Assembly: GCF_902167145.1 (NCBI RefSeq)
Contig: NC_050096.1
Coordinates: forward strand, 183,555,825 to 183,619,824
DNA length: 64,000 bases
Direction: 5' to 3'
Source of the DNA: Zea mays
Taxonomy: Eukaryota > Streptophyta > Magnoliopsida > Poales > Poaceae
Position numbers and translations under genes: made by a program. Under the pieces are notes generated by a model. That model saw only the letters and a list, made by a program, of their open reading frames with translations. It made no database searches and was not told the origin of the DNA. Position 1 is the first letter of the stretch, and every line of letters starts with the position of its first letter. This document shows, piece after piece, positions 10,853 through 22,700 of the stretch.

Positions 10853-11246
10853 CACAAAAGTCGCCTAAGGGTGCAGCCGGACTAGCACAACAAGTGCGCA
10901 AAAGCGAAGTCTTCTCCAAAAAGACTATCCGTGCAAAAGTCGCCTAAGGGTGCAGCCGGACTAGCACAACAAGTGCGCAAAAGCGAAGTATTCTCCCAAA
11001 AGACTATTCGTGCAAAAGTCGCCTAAGGGTGCAGCCGGACTAGCACAACAAGTGCGCAAAAGCGAAGTCTTCTCCCAAAAGACTATCCGTGCAAAAGTCG
11101 CCTAACGGTGCAGCCGGACTAACACAACAAGTGCGCAAAAGCGAAGTCTTCTCCCAAAAGACTATCCGTGCAAAAGTCGCCTAAGGGTGCAGCCGGACTA
11201 GCACAACAAGTGCGCAAAAGCGAAGTCTTCTCCCAAAAGACTATCC
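10853..11246 (+). repeat. Tandem array of five 79-bp units in element C
   Basis: Units start at 10853, 10931, 11010, 11089 and 11168. Each begins GTGCAAAAGTCGCCTAAGGG (the first with CACAAAAG) and ends near AAAAGACTATCC. The units differ at only a few bases. The array lies between pol and the antisense gene, the position where I recall tandem repeats in Grande elements. Confidence 0.9.
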
Positions 11247-11384
11247 GTGCAAGCGCGCCAAGACGCAAGCACATTACATCCATGCACAAGTCTACACCAA
11301 GAAACTATCCACGCACAGACCAACAACAGGCGCAGCCTCTTCATACAAACCATAGTAACACACTTACAGCGAGGGCATCACACC

Positions 11385-14300
11385 TTACATCGGTTCAACC
11401 TTCGGAATGATTCCCTTCTCCCTATAGTTAAATAACATTATCCTAAGCTCCTCACCCTCAAAAAGACTTCGCAACTCCCCCTCACCTACACTCGCCCCAG
11501 CCGGCGAGGACAACAATTCCTGCCTGCCAGCCCTGCCCACACGAAGCCGACCGCTATCCACCTCGCTCACTCTACGCTTCGCCACCGCCCGTCGCCGCCT
11601 ACGCCCAGCACTCGGACCAGGCGCAACTTCAGCATAAGCAACATGCGGAGAAGCCTCCGCCGCAGCCACGTCCAAGGCCACAAAGTAATCCAAGTCCTCA
11701 TCCGAAGACTCTTCCGTCCACTCAACCGAACTCCCAGAATCACCAAAATCAGAAAACTTAGAAGCAGACTCATCCGATTCATTCCCAGCATCCACGGTCG
11801 AAGCCGCCACAAAATTAGCAGTAGCGGTTGCGTGTGCAGGCCCTAAATCTTGAACCTGCGCAGCAACCAAGGTTCAACAACATAAACAAAATCCTCTAAC
11901 TATCCCACACCCACTACGCCACCTGCGAAGACCCGGCCGCCGTCGTGGGATCCTCCGCAGCCAGCTCCGTCGCCGTCTTCGGGGGATCCTCCACCCTCGG
12001 CACGGCAGTTGGCGTCGAGACTCCACCGGACGCAGTAGCCGCAGGAGCAGCGAGGGAGCCTTCACCGGTTTCCGGAGGCGGTGCCGGGTCGACCTCAGCC
12101 TCGGCCACCCCCGGGTCGGCCTCCGATTCGGGCCGCACGCTGTTCAAGGCTCCGAGGTCCTCCACGACCTCGGCATGCGCAGCCTACAACACAGCACACC
12201 GATTCAGCAAAGCCCACGAGTACCCCGCATTCAACAAACACTAAACAAAAGACAAACTTTACCTGATCCCTCGCCCGGTCGGACCGCTCTCTCACCACCT
12301 CCCGACCGTGGGGGCCCCACATCCGGTCGAAAAGGGCACCCGCGGAGTCCTTCACCACAGGGTCGTCGACCTTGAAGATCTCGCGCCCGAAATCTTCATC
12401 ACTTCGGTCGAAGACCTCGTAGTGACTGCACCCCTCGCGGGACAGCGCGTTCATCGCCCCTTCGCAGGTGACGAGGGAGGCAAAGGACATAAATCCCTCC
12501 ACAATGGTCGGGAGCGCCAAAAGTTCTTCTTGTAGCCACTCGAGGAAGCGAAGGCCCGCCTCCCGGTCGGGAACTTCGAAGTTAGCAGTTTGCGCGCCCA
12601 GCTCACGGTATGAATCCACGAGCTGTTTGCGCGTCCGCTCAACTTCCGTGCATGTCGAGGCCTCGACCCTCTCCATGCGGGCCTGCAGAGCGTTGAATCG
12701 CCCCTCCCATTTCTCGGCGCGCTGGTTGGCGAGGCTACCCTCCACATGCGCCAAATTGGCCTCCGCCTGCGCCGCCTGCGCCTTGGCGATGGCCTGGTTA
12801 GCCTCCCTCCTCTCCTCCACCAGCTGACGCAGGAGGTCCGTCCTCTCGCCCTCCAGGGCAGCCACCTTCTCCGCCAGCTTGCGACACTTGCTGTCCGCGA
12901 CCGACTTTTCCTGGACGGCGTCGGCATGCTGCGCCCGAAGTCTCTCGACTTCGGCAGACACATCTGCAGTAAGGGCCCCCGACGCCAAGCGGTCGGCGAA
13001 GTCGGCCGCCTAATAAGACACACATGAGATCACAATCCCCATGGATACGGTAAACACCGAAGTCCAGCTCAACTTACTTGACTCAGCCGCAGCGACGCCT
13101 CCTTCAGCCGGCGGGACACAGTGCCCGCTTCGTCCTTGACGGCAGCGACCGCCGAAACCTCACCACCAGTGCTGAGCGCGCTACCCTTCGCCCCAGGCAC
13201 CACGGCAGATACCGTGGTCACCACCTTAGGCGGAACAACAGCAAGTTGCCCCTCGCCCGACCCTGCAGCGTATCACCAGTTTTTTTTAAAAAGAAAAAAA
13301 ACTTACCAACGAGATAGTCATCAACACTAATATCGGTGCCGTAGTCGGGCACAGTCTTCCCCGGCGAAGGCAATTCCCGAACCTTCGCAACTCCGACCGA
13401 AGCAGACTTGGTACCGCCGGCCGCCTTCACGCCCTCCGGCACCTTGCTGGACCCAGGGGCGGCCGACTTCGCCGCCAGCGTCGGCTGGCTACCACCGGGG
13501 GCGGTAGTCTTCGCAGTCCCCCGCGCCCTCTTTGGCCTAGCCTCGGGAAGCCTGATGACCGCCCGACGCTTTTGCGCAGCTTCCTGGCGATCCTTGTTCA
13601 TCACTGCCGACACAACAGCAGCAATATTCCGCCCGTAAGGAAACACTCTCAGATCACGAGCCATGCGCGATGTAAAAAAGTCTTCGCCGGCCGCGCGGGG
13701 GATAGGAACGTTCTTAGGCCACCGACCCCCGGTAACCTCTAGCATCCGCGCCGAAGACTCCCGGAGCTCAGGCGAAGATATCCTTCCCCCGGGGGCCGCG
13801 CATGTCCCCATCAACTCCATAGCAAAACTATCGGAGACCCCCAGTCCTCCCATTGCAGTACCTAGCTTCCTCTTCTTAGCGGATGGGGCGGCTGCCGGCG
13901 CGGGGTCGTCTTCGATCTCAGCCGCCGGTTTCTTCCCGCGGCGGTCGACATCGTCTTGCCCGGGATAACCGCCATACGACAAACAGTTCAACTCGAAGGC
14001 CCTATTTAGGCGGTCGTTGGATCCGTGGATATCCCAACTCCGCTGGCCCTCCGTCTTCGCCACGTAGCGACCAACAATCTGCATCGCCCCATCCTCTGCC
14101 TCACGCACGAATGCGGCGGGATCTTGGCCCTGCAAATCTAGTGCGAAGGCAGGACTCCGCACTAGCATCCCGCCGCGGGAAGGCATCTGGCGAGGGCATA
14201 CTTCGCCCACCGCCCAACCACGTGCCAAGGGCCATACCCCATATCCGACAAACTCCTCAACCAGATCGTGTCCGCTACTCATGCGGGCCGCGCACCGAAG

Positions 14301-14996
14301 GGCCCCTTCATTTTCATCCTCCTCCGCTACCTCAAACTGTGGGTACGCTGAGTAATAATGCGAACACATCTCGGCCACAGCTAGCCCCGGATGGTCTTCG
14401 ACTGTGCCTTCGGCAACGTAGAACCAAAATTCCCACTAGTTGCCCCATTTATTGCGGGCGCAGGGAACCAACTCAACGACTTGCATCGAAGTCTTGCCGG
14501 TCTTCGGCGTAAATGTGCAAGATCCAAATTGTGCAATCTTATTTCCGATTTTCCTTTTCTGCCAATGCAGACAATAATGCTTCGCGAAGACTTCGACCGA
14601 GGGCTGCCCGCCGTATGAAGTCGTTGCCCAGACATATTTTGCCAGGGCCACCACCGCATTCGGCGTCAGCTGGTGGACCTGGACGCCGAATCTACGCAGA
14701 ACTTCTCCCACAAATCGATGCGCGGGCAGTCGAAGGCCAGCGGCGAAAAAAGCCTCGAAGACGACTAACTCGCCTTCCGGCTCGGGGACCTCCTCCGCCC
14801 CCGGGACGCGTGCCACTCCGTCGCCGAAATACCCAAGCTGCTGCATGTCCTGCACATGGACCGAGGACATCCGCGAAACGCCGAACTCCACCGTGTCGCC
14901 GGCGCGCAACTCCGCCGCCGCCACATTGCTCAACATCTCCTCAGACGACGCGCCGGCCGGCGGTGTATCGGCAACGGAAGAAGAAGAGGACGGCAT
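11385..14996 (-). pseudogene. Antisense five-exon gene in the 3' region of element C (PF04195-like and coiled coil)
   Basis: On the minus strand a frame opens at ATG 14996 and can be followed through five exons with standard borders: 14996-13307, 13262-13078, 13009-12263, 12183-11923 and 11855-11385. All introns start GT and end AG (44, 68, 79 and 67 nt) and each join keeps the frame, giving 1118 codons with one in-frame TAG at 14438-14436 (codon 187). Residues about 70-200 resemble the domain called 'putative gypsy type transposon' (Pfam Transposase_28), with F-G-V-Q-V-H-Q-L-T-P-N. Exon 3 encodes a long coiled coil (V-S-A-E-V-E-R-L-R-A). The last exon is acidic then Arg-rich. The function is unknown. 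It probably corresponds to the antisense ORF reported for Grande ('gene 23'), recalled and not checked. The first intron is unusually short. Confidence 0.7.
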
Positions 14997-15160
14997 CGCT
15001 ACGTACCGTCGGCGGCGGCGGGCGGTCTGCTTCACACGGGCCAGATCTCCGACGAGCAAGAGCAAGGAGGGCAGACGAGCGGCAGGCGGTTTGAGAAGGA
15101 AGTTAGGGTTTTCGTGGAGCGCGGAAAGATAAAGTTCAAAACGCGCCGCCCCCCGCCCCC

Positions 15161-15167
15161 TTTTATA
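15161..15167 (-). promoter_or_regulatory. TATA box for the antisense gene of element C
   Basis: On the minus strand TATAAAA lies about 165 bp upstream of the ATG at 14996, within G/C-rich DNA. No ATG intervenes in the likely leader between a start site around 15130 and 14996. Confidence 0.55.
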
Positions 15168-15354
15168 CACAGGGCGCGTCGCGTCGGGAAAGGGCGCGAC
15201 GCTTCGAGAAACCCGCAATCCAACAGTACGACGTCAATCAACGGTCATGTCAAAAACCCCCGAGGAACCACTTCGAGCGAGGGCAGCGTCTCCACCATCT
15301 AGCGACGTCTTCGGCACCAGATGACTTAGTCGAACTGGTCCCTCGGAGGGCAAA

Positions 15355-15833
15355 TGTTGGGGCGAAGGCGAAGACGCCACCCTTCGCTCGATGCCTTCGC
15401 CAACCTCGCTGCACCAACGGAGACAAGACGACTGGCAGACTCACCCTTCATCCCACGCGCCGCTGGACGAAGACTTGTGTCGAGGTCGTCCCGTCTCGCG
15501 GCCTCGCCCAATATGGAGGCCCATGTGTTTTCCGGCCCATCGTAACAGGCCCTGCGTGGCCGTCGCGGATTACGGGCCTAATTTGTAAGGATCTCCCTGT
15601 AATTACAGTCTGTAACCCTTCTTTATGGGAATATTCCGGGGATAAACTAGGTACCCGAGGGCACATGCATCCTTAACTCAGGACGCAGGGCACTCAGATA
15701 CCTATAAATACCCCCGCACAGTGCCCTTGAGAGGCTAGATTAACAGAGCTATTGCCATCTCAAGCAAAAACCCTGTTCATATTGTTTTCTCCCTTCCGTT
15801 GGATCAACTTGCCCAGGAGAGCAAGTTCCAACA
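15355..15833 (+). repeat. 3' LTR of element C
   Basis: This 479-bp LTR runs from TGTTGGGGCGAAGG to GTTCCAACA and follows a purine-rich tract (TCGGAGGGCAAA, 15343-15354) that would prime plus-strand synthesis. It keeps the roughly 215 bp of U3 missing in the 5' LTR, and its TATA box is at 15703-15710. Confidence 0.9.
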
Positions 15834-16393
15834 AACACACTCAAGGGAGTCCGCCCACAAGCACAAGGAGGAATCCTCTTCCTCCATCAAGTCCCATCGG
15901 ATGGGTGACAAGAAGAAGAAGATGAAGAAGGTGGTCTACTACGAGACCGACTCTTCGTCACCCTCCACCTCCGGCTCAGAATCAGCCTCCACTACTTCAA
16001 AGCGCCATGAGCGCAAGAAGTATAGTAAGACGCCCCTTCGCTATCCTCGCATTTCTAGACGCAATCCATTACTTTCCGTTCCATTAGGCAAACCACCTAT
16101 GTTTGAAGGTGAAGATTATTCTATGTGGAGTGATAAAATGAGGCATCACCTAACCTCACTCCACAAAAGCATATGGGATATAGTTGAGTATGGAGTGCAG
16201 GTTCCAAAGAAGGGAGATAAGGATTACGACTCGGAGGAGGTCGAACAAATTCATCACTTCAACTCCCAAGCCACAACCATACTCCTCGCCTCTCTAAGTC
16301 GAGAGGAGTATAATAAGGTACAAGGGTTGAAGAGCGCAAAGGAGATTTGGGACGTGCTAAAGACCGCGCACGAAGGAGACGAGGTGACCAAGA
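15834..16393 (+). pseudogene. Gag of element B, second fragment
   Basis: After element C the gag of B resumes in frame 1 with H-K-E-E-S-S-S-S, the K-K-V-V-Y-Y-E-T-D motif and the UBN2-type gag domain (M-W-S-D-K-M, then S-R-E-E-Y-N-K-V-Q-G-L). It is open until element D enters at 16394, in the middle of the G-D-E-V-T-K motif, and continues at 28141. Confidence 0.85.
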
Positions 16394-16598
16394 TGTAACA
16401 CCCGGTTTTAAAGGACAAAGCCGGGTGCATCTCATACATGCGCCAAGAAGACAACATATATAATAACAGAGTGTATAGAGATAAATGTCATAAATCATCA
16501 GAGTATTTATTACATAGCGGAAGACTTATTACAAAATAAGAGATAAATATAAAACGAACTAAGGATCGTCGGCGCCAATGTCAACTGAGAAACGCCAC

Positions 16599-17679
16599 CT
16601 AGATCAGATCGAACTCCTCAGTGTTAGGCGGCTCCTCCTGAACCACCTGATCATCTCCTGTGGGGGGGGGGGTGTGAGACAGCAAGGGTGAGCTCACATA
16701 CGTTCATAGCTCAACAAGTCGTGGGGAATAATGTGGCATGAACTCACCAAAGGTGGGAGTTCATGTAGTGTAAGGCTGATCAATGAAATAGAGGTTGAGG
16801 CTGAGCATTGCTTTTATAAGTTGGTCAAAATTTTATTAGCAATTACTAAGTGTAAGTAAATATCAAACCTTAAGTAAAGTAATAGAACAAAATTAATAAT
16901 AAACCCATGCAATGCAAATGACCAAATTGAATTTAAGTTCCATAATTTAAACATCAGAGAGTCCTGAGCTGCTCATGACCGTGAGCTCGGCTAGTATACC
17001 AGTTTTACACTCTGCAGAGGTTGTACCCTTTACCCACAAGTCATGTTACCCATCTGCCAAGGGGTCATGAATCCCATACACCTCTACCTAGGAAGCGCGG
17101 CAGGGCAACACTACGAGGCCTTTACAAAGTTCCACTAGCTTCCGAAAACCCGCTACAGTTTATGGGAAGATCCAGTACAGGGTTCCTGGCTGACCGCCAT
17201 CGCAGCAAAATCAACCAGGGACCTCCCCGCACTGACCTCTCCCCTACTGCCCTTGCCCCTTTCGGGTAAGGTAGTCTTCCACTAGCTTTCCTAGTTAATC
17301 AGCCAAGGGCGTCCCATTAAACCCTTGTGGTGGCACGTGGTTCTCAAGTTAAGCTCTATGTTCCAATTAACATTAATGATAACAACATGAACATAAACAG
17401 AATAACAACAAGAATTGGAACATAGAGGTAATAAATGATTATCCCAAAACCATATAAAGCAATAGCAAACTACCCAAGTGATTCAGGGGTAAACAAGGTA
17501 ATGAGATAAACAATCTAGGGTGACCTATTGGGTCCCATCAAAATTAACCTATGCATGGATAAGTGATATTAAAGAACATTATTGGGTAAAAAGTGGTCAA
17601 GGGCACAACTTGCCTTCAATGAGCTCCTGCTCAGCTACTTCAACCTGCTGCTCACCAGGATCCTCAGCAACGGGTTCTT
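16599..17679 (-). CDS. Split acidic reading frame in the left LTR of D (candidate)
   Basis: On the minus strand an exon at 17679-17614 (66 nt), after GCGAGTAG, reads E-P-V-A-E-D-P-G-E-Q-Q onward and ends before GCAAGT, a GC-type donor. A second exon at 16657-16599 (59 nt), after CCCCACAG, reads D-D-Q-V-V-Q-E-E-P and ends at TAG. Joining them uses phase 1 and keeps the frame. The same plan, with the same phases and an equally long last exon, appears in solo LTR G at 53350-54482, which shows little other similarity. The upstream exon is not identified. The product, if made, would have a strongly acidic tail. The function is unknown and transcription is unproven. Confidence 0.45.
17354..17427. 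repeat. 15-bp perfect inverted repeat in the D LTR
   Basis: CTCTATGTTCCAATT at 17354-17368 is exactly complementary to 17413-17427, with a 44-bp A-rich spacer. The pair is repeated at 25773-25787 and 25832-25846 in the other LTR. It lies inside the putative intron of the split acidic ORF. Confidence 0.85.
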
Positions 17680-19716
17680 CTACTCGCCACAATACAAACA
17701 AGCACAGTGCATATAGAGAAATTAACATTACACCAAACATATAAACAAAATACACAATAATAATCTACATATTAAAATAAAAACCTAGGAACTGAAATCA
17801 TAATTTTTGGAGTTATAGAATTTAAGTTATGCATTTTTAAAGGTTTAATGTGCTTTAAATGGGATTAAGTGATAAATAAATTTCTTACTGTTTTCATGAC
17901 ATAACAGAGGCTCTAGGTGATAAAGAATAAAATTACAAAATTATAGGGACTGGAATGGACTAATTTGGAGTTAGTATGAATTTTCTATGAATTTATAAAG
18001 TTCTAGCAATTATTTTCATATTAAAAACCCATTTATAAATCATTTTTCCTGATTTTATTATATCCTGGACTGGGCCTCAATAAATGGAAAACGTAGGGGC
18101 TACGGAGTAAGAATCCGCAGACACAGGGAACAGCTGCGTAAGGATGGCGGGTTGATTTGCTAAAAAGTGAGGGGTTCAATTGTAAAGTGAACCCGCGAAG
18201 GGGTACGGGCTAACGTGGGCCGTCCGATTAGAATTCTAGGGCGCAGATTAAATCTAACTTACCACGAAGCGGTACGCAGCGCGCGCCATCAGATGGAAGA
18301 TCTACGGTGCAGATTTTAAATACCCGAAATCTACTCCTATCCACACATCGTCCGATCTACGGTCCAGATTACCCAGTGCGAAAGGGGTATGCGCAGAGCC
18401 ATCTGGACCGTCCATTTAGATCGAACGAACCACATCTACTTTAAACCCGATCTAATTTTAGCCGCTGGATCGGAATCCAACGGACTCCCCCCCTTCTTCC
18501 TCCCCTGGACCAAGCCGAGCAACCACGGCGAGCACGGCGGTGGCGCATCCACCGGCGCACCTCGGTTTGCGGCACCAGGGCTCCAATAGCTAAATGGTGT
18601 GCGTCTACACGATCCCCAGAGAATGGTGAATGCAATGGGATAGCTCATACCACCAATTATGCCGCGGAGATACCTGTCCACGGTAGAGGGCGGTCGACGG
18701 TGTTGCCCCCTGCTCCGACGAGCAATTCAATGCTCCAGAGACGAAGACAAGCCAAGGAGACCCTTGCGCCGGCACCAAGGGATCACGTAGATGGATCCCG
18801 CACACCAAACGGGGAACAAGTCGACGGCGAGCGACCCTGGGCGCGCGGCGGGTGGAGTTCTACCCTGGCGGCGGTGCTTTTGCGTTCTGGGGGACGAAAA
18901 AGCGGTCAGGGGTTCCAGGCGATGGGGCGGGGTCTTTACTACATGTAGAAGCGCGACAGTTACGCGGACCCCGAGATCACCGGAGTGCCCCCCACGCGAG
19001 GTGGGCGCGGTCTGCGCGGCGAAGATCTCGCGAGCACCGTTGCGAGGAAGAGAAGGCTGACAAGTGGGATCCACCCGCCAGTGACGTGGAGCGACGCGAG
19101 CGCGAGGGGATGCGGGGAGGCGAGACTGACCGATGGGCCCCGGTTGACAGTCGGTCCCGCAGGTGGGCGCTGCTGGCTTAGGCGGGCCGCGGAGCCAAGG
19201 GGAAACGAGGGAGTGGGCCGAAATGTGGTTCCCGCGGCCCAGGTAAGTCTCAATTCTTTTTCTTTTATATTTTTATTTTCTGTTTTCTTTTCTTTCCTTT
19301 CTAAATTAAATTCTGAATTCAAATTTAAATTCGAACCCTGTGCCAATTTTACTCTCAAATTATATTGTAACCTTAAAATTACTAACCTTGAAAGTATATC
19401 TTTATATATATTCTATAAATTTTATACTCTTTCCCTTTTCTTTGCCATTTATTTTCTTTCTTTCCAAATTTTAGCATTTCTTTTAGGATTTAATTTCCCA
19501 TTTGGATATTTAATATTTTTCACACTATTATATGTTGTCACAAAATGCACACAGAATAAAATCGAGCATGATGTATAATTTGATAGTATATGTTTTTATT
19601 AATTGTTTTTGGGCATGATGTTCACATATGATGGTGCATAAAGATCCACCTCGCATAAAGAGAAATTGTTTTCTCTATTGGTATTCTTTCTAGCAAATTA
19701 CAAAGTGGGTGTTACA

Positions 19717-19732
19717 AATCCTACCCCCCTTA
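19717..19732 (-). other. Polypurine tract of element D
   Basis: On the minus strand AAGGGGGGTAGGATT directly precedes the LTR, about 25 bp after the gag-pol stop, and fits the plus-strand primer. Confidence 0.8.
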
Positions 19733-19754
19733 AAAATAATCTCGTCCCCGAGAT

Positions 19755-22700
19755 TTAAGAAGAACTAGAGAAAAGGTGGGGAAAATCTATACGAAGCTCT
19801 TCTTCTCTTTCCCAAGTTGCTTCATCTTCACCGTGGTGACTCCATTGCACTTTGCACATCTTTATCACCTTATTTCTCGTAACTCGAGTCAATGTATCCA
19901 AAATCTTGATCGGGTACTCCATGTAAGTCAAATCACCTTGAACACTGAGCTCTTCCATGGGTAACTGTTCCTCGGGAACACGGAGACACTTCTTGAGTTG
20001 AGATACGTGGAACACATTATGCACATCCGATAGACTAGCAGGTAACTCAAGTTGGTATGCCATCTCACCAACTCTCCTAAAGATCAAGAATGGTCCAATA
20101 TAGCGAGGGGACAATTTGCCCTTAACTTTAAATCTCCTCATTCCACGCAGTGGTGACACCTTGAGATACACATAATCTCCTTCTTCAAATTCCAGTGGTC
20201 TCCTTCTATTATCAGCATAGCTCTTTTGCCTGGTTTGAGCCACTCTCAAATTCTCTCGAATTATACGAACTTGTTCTTCTGCTTCTTGAATCAGTTCAGG
20301 CCCAAAGAACTGTCTCTCTCCAGTCTGATCCCAATACAAAGGAGTCCTGCACTTCCTCCCATATAAAGCTTCAAAAGGTGACATCTTCAGACTGGCCTGA
20401 TAGCTATTATTATAAGAGAACTCAGCATAAGGTAGACTTTTATCCCAACTCCCTCCATGCCGAAGGGCACAAGCTCTCAGCATATCCTCCAAGACTTGAT
20501 TTGTCCTTTCAGTCTGTCCATCAGTCTGAGGGTGATAAGCTGTACTGAAATTCAACTTCGTACTCATGTTCTCATGAAAACTTCTCCAAAATCTTGAGGT
20601 AAACTGCGAACCTCGATCAGACACGATCTTCTTTGGTACTCCATGCAAACACACAATTCGAGCCATATATAACTCTGCTAGCTGAGAACCTTTATAAGTA
20701 GTCTTGACAGGAATAAAGTGAGCTACTTTAGTCAATCTATCCACAATCACCCATATAGCATCATATCCTTTCTGGGTGCGAGGCAATCCAGTAATAAAAT
20801 CCATACCAATCTCTTCCCATTTCCACTCGGGTATCTTCAGTGGATGCAATAGTCCAGCTGGCCTCTGGTGTTCAGCCTTAACTCTTTGACATACATCGCA
20901 CATAGCCACATGTGCAGCCACATCTCTCTTCAATCCATACCACCAATACTTTCGCTTCAAATCCTGGTACATCTTGGTACTACCAGGATGAATAGAGTAA
21001 TCTGAATCATGGGCCTCTTTCAATATAGTCTCTCGAAGGCTTTTATTATCAGGAACACACATTCTATCCTTGAACCATACAGTGCCTTGCTCATCTTCCG
21101 TGAACTCCGGAACTCGACCTTCAGTAATCAGATCCTTAATCTCTTTTATTTTAGCATCACCAATTTGTCCTTTGCGGATCTCCTGCTCCAAAGTAGGTTC
21201 CACATCAATAGTAACTCCTTCAGTATGAGTAACTATCCCCAGGTTAAGTCTCCTGAAATCCTCAACAATCTCATCGGGTAGCTGGGCAACAATAGCTGAA
21301 TGAACATGCTCCTTGCGACTCAAGGCATCTGCAACCAAATTAGCCTTGCCCGGGTGATAGTGAATCTCCAAATCGTAATCCTTAATAAGCTCCAACCAAC
21401 GGCGTTGCCTAAGGTTGAGGTCCTTCTGAGTGAATATATACTTCAAACTCTTATGATCCGTATATACTTGACACTTAGTCCCCATAATGTAGTGTCTCCA
21501 AATCTTAAGTGCATGCACAACTGCTGCTAGTTCCAAGTCATGAGTGGGGTAGTTCAGTTCATGCTTCCGCAACTGACGAGATGCATAGGCAATCACATGT
21601 CCTTCTTGCATAAGCACACATCCAAGTCCTTGGCCACATGCATCACAGTAAATGTCAAATCCCTTCTGCAGATCTGGCATAATCAATACTGGTGGCGACA
21701 TCAACCTCTTCTTCAATAGATCAAAGCTGTCTTGACACTTCTCGTCCCACTTAAATTCTTTTCCTTTCTCCAAAAGCGAGGTCATAGGCTTAGCGATCTT
21801 AGAAAATCCTTCAATAAATCTCCGATAATATCCTGCTAATCCCAAGAAACTCCGAATCTCAGTAACTGTAGTGGGTACTCTCCACTCCATTATCTCCTTA
21901 ACTTTAGCAGGATCCACTGAAATTCCTCCATTAGAAATAATATGACCAAGAAATGGCACCTCGCCAATCCAAAACTCGCACTTGCTGAACTTAGCATAGA
22001 GTTGATTATCTCGTAGCTTCTGTAGCACCAACCTCAGATGTTCCTCGTGATCACTATCACTCTGAGAATAAATAAGAATATCGTCGATGAATACCACGAC
22101 GAATCTGTCCAAATACTCCATAAACACCTTGTTCATTAAGTTCATAAAATAAGCTGGTGCATTAGTCAATCCAAACGACATAACTGTGAACTCATATAAT
22201 CCATATCTAGTCGAGAAAGCCGTCTTGGGAATATCCGATGGTCTAATCCTCATCTGATGGTAACCCGATCGGAGATCAATCTTCGAAAATACCCTTGCAC
22301 CTCTCATTTGATCAAATAAATCTTCAATACGGGGCAACGGATACTTGTTCTTCACTGTAACATCATTAAGAGATCTATAATCCACACACATCCGTTGCGA
22401 TCCATCCTTCTTCTGTACAAACAAGACCGGTGCTCCCCAAGGTGAGGAACTCGGACGAATGTACCCAGCCTCTTGTAACTCAGTTAACTGCTTCTTAAGT
22501 TCCTTCAACTCCTCTACGGACATCCTATATGGCCGTTTAGAAATAGGGGCGGTTCCAGGTAAGAGGTCAATAACAAACTCAACTTCTCTATCAGGTGGCA
22601 TCCCTGGTAACTCCTCTGGAAAGACATCCGGAAAATCTCTAACCACCCGGATATTGTCACCAACAAACTCCTCAGGCATAAAGAACATTGCACGCATAGA

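Larger units (their letters stand above)
4732..15833 (+). mobile_element. Element C: Grande-like Ty3/gypsy retrotransposon (Tat lineage)
   Basis: C is 11.1 kb, flanked by the duplication AACAC (4727-4731 and 15834-15838), with LTRs at 4732-4995 and 15355-15833. It has gag, protease, RT, RNase H, a second archaeal-type RNase H and integrase on the plus strand. After these come a 79-bp tandem array and a long 3' region with an antisense multi-exon gene. That combination is what I recall for Grande elements of Zea. Coding regions on the plus strand are broken by many stops and frameshifts. Confidence 0.8.
16394..19716 (-). repeat. Left LTR of element D (3' LTR in element sense)
   Basis: It starts TGTAACACCCGG and ends GGTGTTACA on the plus strand. 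Compared by eye with 24816-28135 I see C/T at 19085 versus 27504, G/A at 19150 versus 27569, and a run of 11 versus 8 G at 16662. On the minus strand it contains a two-exon acidic ORF (see 16599-17679) and a 15-bp inverted repeat. Other short ORFs look incidental. Confidence 0.92.

Noticed and set aside
10853..11246. Regular 79-bp repeats considered as a CRISPR-like array
   Set aside because: The whole unit repeats with no unique spacers, and the context is a plant retrotransposon.
18985..19578. 197-codon frame at the end of the D LTR
   Set aside because: Half of it translates A/T-rich LTR sequence. It is not in element sense and no related protein was recognised.
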